From Gracilimonas sp040882225 (GTDB taxonomy: Bacteria > Bacteroidota > Rhodothermia > Balneolales > Balneolaceae), in contig JBBEBR010000006.1 in assembly GCA_040882225.1 (NCBI GenBank), positions 62,001 through 126,000 on the forward strand: DNA of 64,000 nucleotides. Reading direction: 5' to 3'. Below are positions 23,509-32,860 of the stretch, piece after piece. Every line of letters begins with the position of its first letter. Within the stretch, counting starts at the first letter, position 1. The notes beneath the pieces are model-generated. The model was not told the DNA's origin, did not search any database, and saw only the letters and a list, made by a program, of their open reading frames with translations. A program made the translations under genes and the position numbers.

Positions 23509-24281
23509 TTCTGAGGCTCTCCGTTTAACACTGCTTTATTTTCTAACCAGTCGTAACCTTGCTCTTCCAGTTCAAGCGCGAGGTTTTTATCGCCTGATTT
23601 AACAAATTTTCCTTCCATCATTACATGCACAAAATCTGGGGTGATGTAATTCAGCAGTCGCTGATAATGCGTAATAAGCACAATTGCGTTTTCCGGGCCA
23701 GCTATTTTGTTGATCCCGTCAGAAACCACTTTAAGTGCGTCAATATCTAAACCAGAGTCAGTTTCATCCATAAAAGCGAGTTTTGGATTCAGTACCGCCA
23801 TCTGGAAAACCTCATTCTTTTTCTTCTCTCCACCGGAAAATCCAGTATTGATACTACGTTCCAGAAAAGAATCTTTCATATCAATAATTTTCAGGCGGTC
23901 TACCAGGTAATCTTCAAACTCAAGCGGATCCAGCTCTTCTTCGTCGCGTGCACGGGCAATGGTGTTATACGCTTCACGAAGCAACGTTTTGTTGGTGATT
24001 CCCGGAACTTCTACCGGGTATTGAAAAGCGAGAAACAATCCTAAATGAGCACGCTCATCGGCATCCATTTCGGTAATATCGACACCGTTAAAAAGAATTT
24101 CTCCTTCGGTAACCTCATAATCAGGATGCCCGGCTACTACTTTAGAAAGGGTACTTTTCCCACTTCCGTTAGGCCCCATAATTGCATGGATTTCACCCTT
24201 ATTAACAGTCAGGTTCACCCCTTTGAGGATTTCTTCGTTTTCGCCTTCAACAACGGCATGTAAATTCTTAATCTCTAACAC
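23505..24281 (-). CDS. sufC: SufC ATPase
   Basis: A 258-residue ABC-type ATPase of the SufBCD complex. Walker A GPNGSGKSTLSKVV, signature FSGGEKKKNE, Walker B LAFMDETDSGLD and the His switch LITHYQ are all present. The start is the GTG at 24281 (MLEIKNLHAVV), the normal SufC N-terminus. The open frame runs a further 40 codons upstream to 24401, but this part is the translation of a hairpin repeat (24325-24388) and is not expected in the protein. It overlaps sufD by 4 bp and is separated from sufB by about 120 bp of repeat sequence. Confidence 0.93.
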   Translation of the reverse strand: MLEIKNLHAVVEGENEEILKGVNLTVNKGEIHAIMGPNGSGKSTLSKVVAGHPDYEVTEGEILFNGVDITEMDADERAHLGLFLAFQYPVEVPGITNKTLLREAYNTIARARDEEELDPLEFEDYLVDRLKIIDMKDSFLERSINTGFSGGEKKKNEVFQMAVLNPKLAFMDETDSGLDIDALKVVSDGINKIAGPENAIVLITHYQRLLNYITPDFVHVMMEGKFVKSGDKNLALELEEQGYDWLENKAVLNGEPQK

Positions 24282-24324
24282 GTTTCTAATTTTTCTTTTT
24301 GATTTTATTTCTTTTTGATCAATT

Positions 24325-24388
24325 GTCATTCTGAGGATATTTCCGAAGAATCTTTGTCTTAAAGTGATCTTCGCTTTTCTCAGGATGT
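24325..24388. repeat. Dispersed hairpin repeat between sufB and sufC
   Basis: GTCATTCTGAGGATATTTCC then GAAGAATCTTTG, and the opposite arm GTGATCTTCGCTTTTCTCAG then GATGTC, form the same kind of interrupted stem as the units at 18.3-19.3 kb, but shorter (64 bp). It separates sufB from sufC in an otherwise tightly packed operon. Confidence 0.75.
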
Positions 24389-24400
24389 CTGCCGGCATCA

Positions 24401-25852
24401 CTACCCAACGCTTCCTTCCAGTTTAATATCAAGTAATTTATTGGCTTCGATTGCAAATTCAAGTGGCAATTCTTTCAGCACTTCTTTCACGAAACCATTT
24501 ATAATCATTGAAATGGCATCCTGTTCGCTGATTCCCCGCTGCATCAGGTAGAAGATTTGTTCTTCCCCAACCCGCGAAGTTGAAGCTTCATGCTCTACAC
24601 TTGCCGTTGGATTTTCTGATGAGATATAAGGGAATGTATGTGCTCCACAAGTTTGGCCAATTAACATGGAATCGCACACCGAATAATTTCGTGCTCCATC
24701 GGCTTTTTTACCAATTCGTACTTCACCGCGATAACTGTTATTTGAGTTGCCCGCTGAAATTCCTTTCGAAATAATTGTGCTCTTGGTGTTTTTCCCAAGG
24801 TGAATCATTTTTGTACCGGTATCAGCTTGCTGTCTTTTGCTTGTAACCGCCACGGAATAAAATTCACCGACTGAATTATCGCCCTGCAATATCACACTTG
24901 GATATTTCAAGGTAACGGCGGAACCTGTTTCCAGCTGAGTCCACGAAATTTTGGAATTATTTCCCTTACAAATTCCACGTTTGGTTACAAAATTGTAAAT
25001 ACCACCTTTTCCGTCTTCATCACCGGCGTACCAGTTTTGAATGGTGGAATATTTGATCTCTGCATTTTCCATAGCTACCAATTCAACTACAGCGGCGTGC
25101 AACTGATTCTCATCATACATCGGAGCTGTACAACCTTCCAGGTAACTTACATGGCTATTGGCTTCTGCTACTATCAAAGTCCGCTCAAACTGCCCCGAAT
25201 TCATATTATTTATCCTGAAATAGGTAGACAATTCCATCGGACAGATGGTGTCTTTTGGCACATAACAGAATGATCCGTCTGAAAAAACCGCAGAGTTTAA
25301 CGCTGCATAGAAATTATCTCTGGCTGGAACAACCGATCCCATATGCTTTTTTACCAGCTCAGGATATTTTTTAACCGCTTCGGAAATAGAACAGAAAATC
25401 ACTCCGGCTTCGGCGAGTTTTTCTTTGAAGGATGTGAAAATGGAAACGCTGTCAAAAACGGCATCTACAGCAACACCGGCAAGCATTTTTTGCTCTTCTA
25501 AAGGAATGCCAAGTTTCTCGTAGGTTTCCCGGATATTCGGATCTACATCATCAAGACTATCGAGTTTTGCTTTATTTTTTGGTGCGGAATAATATTGAAG
25601 CGTATCGAAATTGGGCTTGTTATAGGTGGCATTAAACCAAGTCGGTTCTTCCATTTCTTTCCAGGCACGATAGGATTTCAACCGAAATTCAAGCATCCAT
25701 TCCGGTTCCTCTTTTCGTGCAGAAAGTTCCCGAATAATATCTTCATTTAGCCCTATGGGAAAATCTTCATATTCAACGTCAGTGGTAAAGCCATACTTAT
25801 AATCTTCACCAATCATTGATTCTAACGCTTGTGTTTCACTTACTTCGCTCAT
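24401..25852 (-). CDS. sufB: SufB, SufBCD scaffold subunit
   Basis: A 483-residue SufB protein, the subunit on which clusters are built. Typical segments are AGVAVDAVFDSVSIFTSFKEKL, SYLEGCTAPMYDENQLHAAVVEL (with the conserved Cys), GGIYNFVTKRGICKGNNSKISWTQLETGS, and SENPTASVEHEASTSRVGEEQIFYLMQRG. First gene of the operon; the 25888-25943 region upstream has an inverted repeat and a -7-like box. The ATG at 25852 gives the usual N-terminal acidic stretch. Confidence 0.96.
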   Translation of the reverse strand: MSEVSETQALESMIGEDYKYGFTTDVEYEDFPIGLNEDIIRELSARKEEPEWMLEFRLKSYRAWKEMEEPTWFNATYNKPNFDTLQYYSAPKNKAKLDSLDDVDPNIRETYEKLGIPLEEQKMLAGVAVDAVFDSVSIFTSFKEKLAEAGVIFCSISEAVKKYPELVKKHMGSVVPARDNFYAALNSAVFSDGSFCYVPKDTICPMELSTYFRINNMNSGQFERTLIVAEANSHVSYLEGCTAPMYDENQLHAAVVELVAMENAEIKYSTIQNWYAGDEDGKGGIYNFVTKRGICKGNNSKISWTQLETGSAVTLKYPSVILQGDNSVGEFYSVAVTSKRQQADTGTKMIHLGKNTKSTIISKGISAGNSNNSYRGEVRIGKKADGARNYSVCDSMLIGQTCGAHTFPYISSENPTASVEHEASTSRVGEEQIFYLMQRGISEQDAISMIINGFVKEVLKELPLEFAIEANKLLDIKLEGSVG

Positions 25853-25887
25853 TCGTTATCAGACCTTTAAAATTCTTTTTTAGCGCG

Positions 25888-25917
25888 GTACAAAATTTTA
25901 TTCTACTACTTTTGTAC
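25888..25917. promoter_or_regulatory. Inverted repeat upstream of sufB, possible operator
   Basis: GTACAAAA (25888-25895) and TTTTGTAC (25910-25917) form perfect 8-bp arms 14 bp apart, 36 bp upstream of the sufB start codon; a third GTACAAAT follows at 25933. The spacing fits a dimeric regulator on the leader of an iron-sulfur operon. The regulator is unknown. Confidence 0.5.
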
Positions 25918-25935
25918 GCCTATTTAGATTGAGTA

Positions 25936-25943
25936 CAAATATA
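25936..25943 (-). promoter_or_regulatory. Possible sufB promoter -7 box
   Basis: On the minus strand this reads TATATTTG, a match to the TAnnTTTG -7 box of Bacteroidota sigma-A promoters, 84 bp upstream of the sufB start. An upstream -33 TTTG is not clear. Confidence 0.45.
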
Positions 25944-26260
25944 CGAAATCTTGCTTCACTAACTAAATCGAAAGTGATTGAGAATGTCTATCAGGATGTT
26001 AACCTGCTATAGATTTATAATCTTTGTGAGTGATTTAAATCTCGCATCCATCACATCGAAATATTTCCAAAAGCAAAATAGCAGCAATTATTTTGGGCTG
26101 AAGGATGTTGCATTCATCTGCAGTCTAATCATTCGTATTACAACTTTAAAAGATTTTAAGTATTAGATATCTTCTTCATACGTTTCATTCTCCACTACTG
26201 TATATTTATATTGAGAAGAATAATCCACGAACAGTCCTAATTTCATTGCACATTATTTAA

Positions 26261-27049
26261 ATGCTTTATTATAAAAAATATACATCACCGGAAAAGCGGG
26301 ATTGGGTAGTGTTTGTTCATGGAGCCGGGGGAAGTTCTTCTATCTGGTTTAGCCAGATAAAGGATTTTAAAAAGCATTTCAATGTGCTTTTGGTCGATTT
26401 AAGAGGACACGGAAAATCTAAAGATTTGCTTCAAAAGTATTATGAGGAAAGCTATTCTTTCGAAGCAATTAGCTGGGATATTATTGAAGTATTGGATCAC
26501 CTTAAAATACAAAAAGCTCATTTTATTGGTGTTTCTCTTGGCACAATAATAATCCGAACTATTGGTGAAATTGCTCCTGAGAGAGTAAAATCTGCCGTGC
26601 TTTGTGGTGCAATCACAAGATTAAATGTTCGATCCAGGCTCCTTGTATTTTTGGGCCATCTGTTCAAAAGATTCATTCCGTATATGTGGTTGTATAAGCT
26701 TTTCGCATGGATTATCATGCCAAGAAAACGACATGCAAAATCACGTAATCTTTTTATTCGAGAGGCAAAAAAACTCTACCAAAAAGAATTTATGCGGTGG
26801 TTTAAGCTGACAAATGAAGTAAATCCACTTTTACGCTACTTCAAGGAAAAAGAACTTCAAACACCAATGCTTTATGTTATGGGAAGCGAAGACCACATGT
26901 TTTTACCACCCGTGAAGCAAATGGTAGAGAAACATTCAAACTCTACCTTGGCGGTAATTGATAATTGCGGCCACGTTTGTAATGTGGAACGGCCGCGAGC
27001 ATTTAACAAGCTTTCCGTTAAATACTTGAATGAGCATTCTACTCTCTAA
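26261..27049 (+). CDS. Alpha/beta-fold hydrolase
   Basis: A 262-residue alpha/beta hydrolase of the BioH/MenH-like type. The oxyanion-hole region VVFVHGAGGSSSIW, the nucleophile elbow GVSLG (Ser near residue 93), the acid in YVMGSEDHMF and the catalytic His in DNCGHVCNVERP form a complete triad. A basic cap region (KRFIPYMWLYKLF...PRKRHAKSRN) lies in the middle. The substrate is not predictable. Its stop overlaps the end of the convergent secretin gene by 11 bp. Confidence 0.85.
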   Translation: MLYYKKYTSPEKRDWVVFVHGAGGSSSIWFSQIKDFKKHFNVLLVDLRGHGKSKDLLQKYYEESYSFEAISWDIIEVLDHLKIQKAHFIGVSLGTIIIRTIGEIAPERVKSAVLCGAITRLNVRSRLLVFLGHLFKRFIPYMWLYKLFAWIIMPRKRHAKSRNLFIREAKKLYQKEFMRWFKLTNEVNPLLRYFKEKELQTPMLYVMGSEDHMFLPPVKQMVEKHSNSTLAVIDNCGHVCNVERPRAFNKLSVKYLNEHSTL

Positions 27050-28916
27050 GTTCGTCGCTATCAGACTGAATGGTGAATAACCAAGCTTCACGCAATACGT
27101 TCTGCTGAATGTCTCTCAGAGTTTCTACCGCATTGTCGAAGTTGCTAAAACCTTCAAATGCTACAAAATGAAACCGGGACCTGGTATTAAATAACATGCG
27201 TGTATTGTATCCCTCCTTTTCTAAAGTATCCATGAAGTTGTATGCGTTGTTTGGTACGAGGAAAGATCCGCCAATCACAAAAAACTTTAAGTTTGTGTTA
27301 TCCTCTTCAACTTCAATCCCTTCTTCTTTGTGCTTTAGATACTGATCGAGATCAAAAGCTTTAGGCACCACTATCATCAGCTCAGGATTTTGCACGGGAA
27401 TACTTAAATCTTCGGCTAACTGTTTTTGGTCGTCGGTTAATTCTTCTTCTACTTCTGACTCAACCACCACCGGCTCTTCTTCTTCCTCCTCGATTTCAGG
27501 CTCTGTTTCTTTAGCTATTGGTTCTTCAATTGTAACAGTATCTGTTTCTTGAACTTGAAGCACTTCTGATGGTAATTCCGGGTCTTCAATTTCAAATACT
27601 CGATCAAGGTCTGTTCTGAATCCATCGCGGACATTATCCAATACTTCTCGTTTAGTAAGCCTCCTTTCATTCATTCTTTCAGAAATTGGTTTTATAAGCT
27701 CGGCCTGAACAATGATGATGAGCTCATTTTCTGAAATATCATTCGAGTTATAACCAAATAAATAACGTAGGCCAAAGAACCATCCTGGTAAATCTTTAAG
27801 AATGGGAACCCCTCTTCTTACCGAAGTTTCCTCGGTTCGAAATAAGCCCGCCACATATGTAGCCTCGCCATCCAGTAACATTGCCGAGGTTGTGGCTTCT
27901 TGTTTGTTGATGATGGTACTTACCACATCAGGCTGAACCGTGGATCTTTCTACCGCTAATTCTAAGTAAACAAATGAAGTATCACCCTGGGTAATAATTT
28001 GCGGTGTTACGGTGAGGATGGTACCTGTACTTACAAAATTATCCGTCACATTTCCCGCTATATCTCTTTGCTTGATGGAAAAATCCTGCCCTACTTGCAA
28101 GTTAGCTTCTTCTCCATCTATCACTTTGATGGATGGCGTTGCAAGCACTTTACCAAGGTTATCAGCCTCAAAAGCACTAAATAAAGCCTGAACGCTGATC
28201 CCCGGGCCTATCTCACCTAAATTCACTAATGCATTAAAAGCATTTTGAGACACACTGGAAGCATTAAAGGAATTCACAGATACAAACTGATCACTAAAAT
28301 CGGTTTGCGGCACTCTTTCTCCCTGATTTCCAGTAACGAAGTCGGCTAGATTTTCTGGGACGCTATTTGTAAGAGTAGACCAGTCTATCCCTATTTCACG
28401 CAATGCGCGTTTATTTCCTTCAAAAAAAGTAGCGTTAATCCGGATTTCACGGGTTTTTGTAGTAGCGACCACATTACTTACAGGACCACCACCTCCACCG
28501 GTATTCTGTGTTGTAGTAGAAGTATTTGCACCCGAGGTAACCTGCGGAGCTACTTGTTTGACAATCTCGTAGTAATCTTCAAAATTATTTACCTCAAGAT
28601 TCTGAAAGCGCAGTACATAAGCTAAAGCGTCTTTCCAGTGCATTGGTGGCAAATTCACCCCAATAGGCCCACTGTAGCCTGATTTATCTACAATAAATTT
28701 ATTTTCGTATTCCTGCGCAAAAGTATTGATGATGGCAATAGCTTCGGTGTAGGTAGTATTTCTATCAAAAGTTACTACTTCATCGGGATTTGTATATTCT
28801 CGAAGAGGGTCGATGATTTGTGCTTGCAGCTGGTAAGGCACCGCAAAGTACATCAGACAAAGTAAAAATACTGAGAACAGCTTAGTTATATAGATTTTTG
28901 CATGTATGATATTCAT
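27039..28916 (-). CDS. Type IV pilus secretin (PilQ/GspD-like) with C-terminal SPOR domain
   Basis: A 625-residue outer-membrane channel protein. A signal peptide (1-32) is followed by a short N-domain with the STN-like feature (VVTFDRNTTYTEAIAIINTF), then the secretin core (about 170-425) with the typical VLATPSIKVIDGEEANLQVGQDF, VTPQIITQGDTSFVYLELAVERS and YVAGLFRTEETSVRRGVPILKDLPGWFFGLRYLFG. An acidic Glu/Val linker (about 455-500) leads to a C-terminal SPOR-like domain (about 545-615; KFFVIGGSFLVPNNAYNFM). SPOR domains bind denuded peptidoglycan, so the tail could anchor the channel. Last gene of the pilus operon; its start overlaps the previous gene by 4 bp. Confidence 0.88.
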   Translation of the reverse strand: MNIIHAKIYITKLFSVFLLCLMYFAVPYQLQAQIIDPLREYTNPDEVVTFDRNTTYTEAIAIINTFAQEYENKFIVDKSGYSGPIGVNLPPMHWKDALAYVLRFQNLEVNNFEDYYEIVKQVAPQVTSGANTSTTTQNTGGGGGPVSNVVATTKTREIRINATFFEGNKRALREIGIDWSTLTNSVPENLADFVTGNQGERVPQTDFSDQFVSVNSFNASSVSQNAFNALVNLGEIGPGISVQALFSAFEADNLGKVLATPSIKVIDGEEANLQVGQDFSIKQRDIAGNVTDNFVSTGTILTVTPQIITQGDTSFVYLELAVERSTVQPDVVSTIINKQEATTSAMLLDGEATYVAGLFRTEETSVRRGVPILKDLPGWFFGLRYLFGYNSNDISENELIIIVQAELIKPISERMNERRLTKREVLDNVRDGFRTDLDRVFEIEDPELPSEVLQVQETDTVTIEEPIAKETEPEIEEEEEEPVVVESEVEEELTDDQKQLAEDLSIPVQNPELMIVVPKAFDLDQYLKHKEEGIEVEEDNTNLKFFVIGGSFLVPNNAYNFMDTLEKEGYNTRMLFNTRSRFHFVAFEGFSNFDNAVETLRDIQQNVLREAWLFTIQSDSDELRE

Positions 28917-29773
28917 CGCTCTATCTCCAGGGTTACCATTTCGGTAATGCCACCTTTGTTTAAATTGAAGGTAGCGGTTTTAGTGTTTATATCAACAGAC
29001 TGTAAAGATCCCAGGTACACTTCATCACCCTTTCTAAGAGAATTGATGTTGCCATCCTGATCAATTATAAATATTCGGGTGCTTGTAAGCCCGATAATTC
29101 TACTGCGTTCTATGTTGATAAGATTATCTTCATTTGGGGGTAATGTGGGCTGAATGAGAGGGAAAAACGGATTATATATGGAGACGCTTTCATCGGAAGT
29201 TAGCTCCGAACTTCGTGCCTTAATATCTTGAATTGGAATCCGCTCATAATAACTTTCGAGTGTGAACGAAAAGGTTATATCAGAGAGCTCCCCAGCCGGG
29301 GGCGTCAAAGTTAAACCAACCACTTTATTCAGTAACCTACTGTTTTCTAATTTATTTATAAAATTCATAAAGTTTGTATAACTGGAATATCCTTTAATGC
29401 TCGACTTTATTATACCATACTGATCTCTGGCGGTAGAATCTACAAATGCGTAATCGAAAAAAATCTGAGAGCTCGAGCTACTGTTACTTATCTGATTGAG
29501 ATAATCAAAAACGTCATCAGGATCATTAGTTAGAAACAGTGACTTATTGTACCCTTCAATAATAGCTACCGCTGCTTGATAAGTCTCATTCATCTCGGGA
29601 TAAGCATCGCTTGTCGCTTTTTTTTCATTGTAATCTCCCTCTTTTTCGGCGTGAGTAGATTGTAATTTTTCCAGTTTTTCTTCTTGAATAAACTTTATGT
29701 AGCTAAAAGCTCCACCTACAAAAAGAAATAGTGTGACTAATAAAATGATGGTATTTCTAACTGCGTACGACAA
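28913..29773 (-). CDS. Fused PilO-PilP-like pilus alignment protein
   Basis: A 286-residue protein with one N-terminal membrane helix (7-27), a coiled coil (28-75) and a ferredoxin-like PilO domain (about 80-180; GYSSYTNFMNFINKLENSRLL). After a Pro-rich linker, the last 60 residues (RIIGLTSTRIFIIDQDGNINSLRKGDEVYLGSLQSVD) look like the small beta domain of PilP, which contacts the secretin. In proteobacteria PilO and PilP are separate proteins. The gene sits between the PilM-PilN fusion (1-bp gap) and the secretin (4-bp overlap), as expected for the inner-to-outer membrane bridge. Confidence 0.8.
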   Translation of the reverse strand: MSYAVRNTIILLVTLFLFVGGAFSYIKFIQEEKLEKLQSTHAEKEGDYNEKKATSDAYPEMNETYQAAVAIIEGYNKSLFLTNDPDDVFDYLNQISNSSSSSQIFFDYAFVDSTARDQYGIIKSSIKGYSSYTNFMNFINKLENSRLLNKVVGLTLTPPAGELSDITFSFTLESYYERIPIQDIKARSSELTSDESVSIYNPFFPLIQPTLPPNEDNLINIERSRIIGLTSTRIFIIDQDGNINSLRKGDEVYLGSLQSVDINTKTATFNLNKGGITEMVTLEIER

Positions 29774-29774
29774 A

Positions 29775-31499
29775 TTAATCCTCTACTAATTCTACAATTT
29801 CCTGTGCACTCTGTGGACTATACACCGCTTCATCTGGAAAGAAATCCCGGATTATATACCGAAATTGAAAAACCTCAGTTTCCCGAATTTCCTGAGTGCT
29901 TACTCCTAATAAAGTAGCTCTTTCGACAACGTCGGCTAATTGCGGAATTCTGCTTCTATAGATCGAGTATCCTTGTATTTCAACATTCTGATTCTGACCT
30001 CCGCTTCCCATGGATGTAATCCATAGCGAGTTTACATCTTCGATGCCGCTATTAAGGCGGTCAAGGTTTTTCGACCATCTTAATGTTCCCTGATTGAGTT
30101 CATTTAAAAGAACCAATTTGGTTTGAATGTTCTCGAACTCTGAACTTATGCGGTTGTACTCCTGAACCACTGGTTCGAGCGAGCGAATTTGAGATTCCAG
30201 CGAATTTACCTCAATCGTTAACTGATCAATTTCAGTTGCATTTTTAGTATAAAAATAGTTGGCTACGATAGGTGTCAGAAGGATAAACAGCAACAATAAA
30301 AATCCATGCCACTGTAGTTTAAATATTTTCTGACGATCTGTAATATATTTAGGCAGAAAAGAAATATCTGGGAAATGCTCTTTCTGATATCCTGATGCTG
30401 CCCAGGCTGATCCAATAGCAGTAGTAAATGCAGGAATTGAAGATTCAACTACATCCTCAGTTTCAAAAAAATCTTCTGAAAATTTGAACTCTGAAACATC
30501 GAGATCCTGAAATCGATCTTGGAAAAATTCAACTGCCTCTGGCCCAAGCGAATTGTTACAGATAATCAGACGATCAAGATTAGGAACTTCGCCTGTATCT
30601 AACTGGAAAAGTATTTTACTGAAAATAGTATTCAGGAATTTCTGGTTCTTTACTCCTTCTGAAATGATCGGAGAAACAATCCAAAGCTGATTTCCTTTTA
30701 GAAACAAAATCCGGCTTGTCTTTTCACCGAATTGAATCACTCCAGTTATACTGGCATCATCGAGCTCGTAATTGGAACGGATTAAGCCTAATAGAATAGT
30801 TTCATCAGGCATTATATCACTAATAAATACCTTACCTGTGTAAAGGTCATTCGTTTTGTTGACGAGTTCTAACAGCTGCGATTCGTCATCAATTGAGGCT
30901 AATAACAGAGCACCGTCTTTGCGAACGGTATAGGAAAAATAATCTTCACCTTTTGTAACACCGTATAGAGATTCTAACCGATCAGATACTATTACTTCAA
31001 GATCTTTTCTTTTGGTTTCTGAGAAGTCGACATCTTTAAGTATTTGAAAGTTGGTATCCCCAGCCGGAATATTAAGTCCGATATCTACACGTTTTGTGTC
31101 TATCGAGCTTAATATATTATAGAGCAAAAGTTCATTCGAGGAAGCGACACCAGTCTCTTCCGTCATATCTGTTTCTTCGAACTCCCCAAAATCGTTGTCA
31201 GCATCTAAATCATCAATGTTCAGATCACCTAAATCATCATCCAGTTCATCAATTCCAAGATCAACGCTTTCTGAATCGTTTTCTTCAAGGCCAAAGATAG
31301 TATCGTCTTCAAGAGAATCATCCATATCGAAAACATCACCAACTGGCTGGGTAGCCTTCTCTTTCTTAAGAAGCGGTTCAACCAGGGTAATTTGATCAAC
31401 ACTTTGAAGCTTCACTTTTTTGCCAGATATAATAATCCTCGCAATTTTTAAAGCATCGCCTTCAACTACAATACCGGTGTATGTCTTACTTCTTGCCAT
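29775..31499 (-). CDS. Fused PilM-PilN pilus assembly protein
   Basis: A 574-residue protein. The first 375 residues are a cytosolic actin-like PilM-type domain (TGIVVEGDALKIARI, RILFLKGNQLWIVSPI, FTTAIGSAWAASGY), interrupted by an acidic low-complexity insert (about residues 50-110, rich in Asp/Glu). A single membrane helix (about 393-413) is followed by a periplasmic PilN-type coiled coil (NATEIDQLTIEVNSLESQIRSLE) and a small ferredoxin-like domain. PilM normally binds the cytosolic tail of PilN, so a fusion is functionally reasonable. 13 bp downstream of pilT. No break in the frame, so it is not an assembly error within a single gene. Confidence 0.85.
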   Translation of the reverse strand: MARSKTYTGIVVEGDALKIARIIISGKKVKLQSVDQITLVEPLLKKEKATQPVGDVFDMDDSLEDDTIFGLEENDSESVDLGIDELDDDLGDLNIDDLDADNDFGEFEETDMTEETGVASSNELLLYNILSSIDTKRVDIGLNIPAGDTNFQILKDVDFSETKRKDLEVIVSDRLESLYGVTKGEDYFSYTVRKDGALLLASIDDESQLLELVNKTNDLYTGKVFISDIMPDETILLGLIRSNYELDDASITGVIQFGEKTSRILFLKGNQLWIVSPIISEGVKNQKFLNTIFSKILFQLDTGEVPNLDRLIICNNSLGPEAVEFFQDRFQDLDVSEFKFSEDFFETEDVVESSIPAFTTAIGSAWAASGYQKEHFPDISFLPKYITDRQKIFKLQWHGFLLLLFILLTPIVANYFYTKNATEIDQLTIEVNSLESQIRSLEPVVQEYNRISSEFENIQTKLVLLNELNQGTLRWSKNLDRLNSGIEDVNSLWITSMGSGGQNQNVEIQGYSIYRSRIPQLADVVERATLLGVSTQEIRETEVFQFRYIIRDFFPDEAVYSPQSAQEIVELVED

Positions 31500-31512
31500 A
31501 ATCCGTACTTAC

Positions 31513-32757
31513 TTAGTAGTTAACTTCACTTAGAAGCTGCATCATCTTTGTTTTGTTATTCGCGTAATTCAAAGCACTCTCCTTGGAAATGACTCCTTCG
31601 GTATAGAGCCTTTTTAAATCCTGCTCCATAGTATTCATTCCACGTTCGCCACCTTCCATTAACATTTGATAAATCTCACCAACGTTGTTATTTCTGATAG
31701 CAGCTTTTACTGACGAGTTCGCAAGCAGTACTTCTTTAGCAAGGGCTCTTTTACCATCCAGGCTGGGAATTAGTTTTTGGCTTATAACACACGTTAAAAC
31801 ATCTGCAAGACGTGTACGAACCCTGTTTTGTTCATCTGTGGGAACTTCACCTAAAATACGTTCAATACTTTCCATTGCGGAAGAAGTATGTAGTGTCCCA
31901 AATGTTTTGTGCCCCGAATCAGTGATCTCAAGAGCGGTTGTTATGGTTTCTGCGTCTCTAAGCTCTCCAATTACAATAATGTCAGGATCTTGCCGAAGTG
32001 CCTGGATGGCTCCATCTTTAAATGAAGGAACATCCCGTCCTACTTCACGATGGCGAACTACTGATTTCACCGGTTCGTGAATTAATTCAATTGGAGAAGC
32101 GATAACCACAATATGCGAATCTACCGTACGGTTGTTTGCATCAATTATAGTATCAAGGGTGGAAGATTTTCCTGAACCGGTAATTCCTGTTATCAAAGTT
32201 AAACCATACTTATAGTATTTAAGGCTTAGAGCTTTGGCAACTTCACTATGCGCACCTAAAGTCTTGAAAGGACGAATGGTGTTATCAATCTTTCTCATAT
32301 TGAGCGCAAGATTTTCTAAATCAAAATACATATCCGCTCTGAAACGCTGCGTGGCACCATTTCCAAGAACAAGCGAGTAGGAAAAATCCAGGTTTTTCTC
32401 TTCGATTAATTTTTTCCTTTGGCTGGGTAACAACACGTTGTGCAGCAGAACATTAGTTTCCTCTATAGTAATATTTTCAGGAACTTTGGCAGGTTTTTTA
32501 TCTCCATAAATTCTATACCAAATTCTACCCGCACAGCCTGCACCGCCTAAATCTATGTCTGACGCTTCGTTTTTCAGCATTCTCTGAAGATAACCATCCA
32601 AAACTGCTGTTAAAGCTTCACGATGTTCAACATCCAACTCTTCAATTAATTCACCAAGCTTTATATGTAGCTCCGTACCACGTTCAGTACGCGGAATTTG
32701 CTCAAGGACTGGCTTTGCAAGCTCAGTTATAGTTTTTGTCTTAACTGCTGTATCCAT
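31513..32757 (-). CDS. pilT: PilT-type pilus retraction ATPase
   Basis: A 414-residue hexameric ATPase that powers pilus retraction. Visible motifs: Walker A GITGSGKSSTLD, the Asp box ALRQDPDIIVIGELRDAETI, the His box GHKTFGTLHTSSA, and the C-terminal helix with AIRNNNVGEIYQML and MNTMEQDLKRLYTEG, a PilT hallmark. The tetracysteine zinc motif of PilB is absent. Start at the ATG 32757 (MDTAVKTKTI); a TTG four codons upstream is not preferred. It lies 13 bp before the pilM-pilN fusion. Confidence 0.93.
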   Translation of the reverse strand: MDTAVKTKTITELAKPVLEQIPRTERGTELHIKLGELIEELDVEHREALTAVLDGYLQRMLKNEASDIDLGGAGCAGRIWYRIYGDKKPAKVPENITIEETNVLLHNVLLPSQRKKLIEEKNLDFSYSLVLGNGATQRFRADMYFDLENLALNMRKIDNTIRPFKTLGAHSEVAKALSLKYYKYGLTLITGITGSGKSSTLDTIIDANNRTVDSHIVVIASPIELIHEPVKSVVRHREVGRDVPSFKDGAIQALRQDPDIIVIGELRDAETITTALEITDSGHKTFGTLHTSSAMESIERILGEVPTDEQNRVRTRLADVLTCVISQKLIPSLDGKRALAKEVLLANSSVKAAIRNNNVGEIYQMLMEGGERGMNTMEQDLKRLYTEGVISKESALNYANNKTKMMQLLSEVNY

Positions 32758-32860
32758 AGAAAAAGTCAAACCGATTAATGAGTACTATTAGATATCTTCA
32801 GGATAATTTTGTTACGAATTAAATAAAAATTTTCTAATTCCCTAAAAAATCTAACTAATA

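Larger units (their letters stand above)
25853..26260. other. Gene-free regulatory spacer between sufB and an alpha/beta hydrolase
   Basis: A divergent intergenic region of 408 bp. The left 100 bp hold the sufB promoter elements described separately. A 62-codon frame at 25978-26166 has no protein-like features. The right part is AT-rich and should contain the promoter for the hydrolase gene; no clear box was identified. Confidence 0.6.

Noticed and set aside
25978..26166. 62-codon frame in the sufB upstream region
   Set aside because: Low complexity, no start signal, no family match; region is better explained as regulatory spacer.
29775..31499. Frameshift or assembly error joining pilM and pilN
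   Set aside because: The frame is continuous with a good linker and single membrane helix, and the next gene shows a similar PilO-PilP fusion, so true fusion is simpler.
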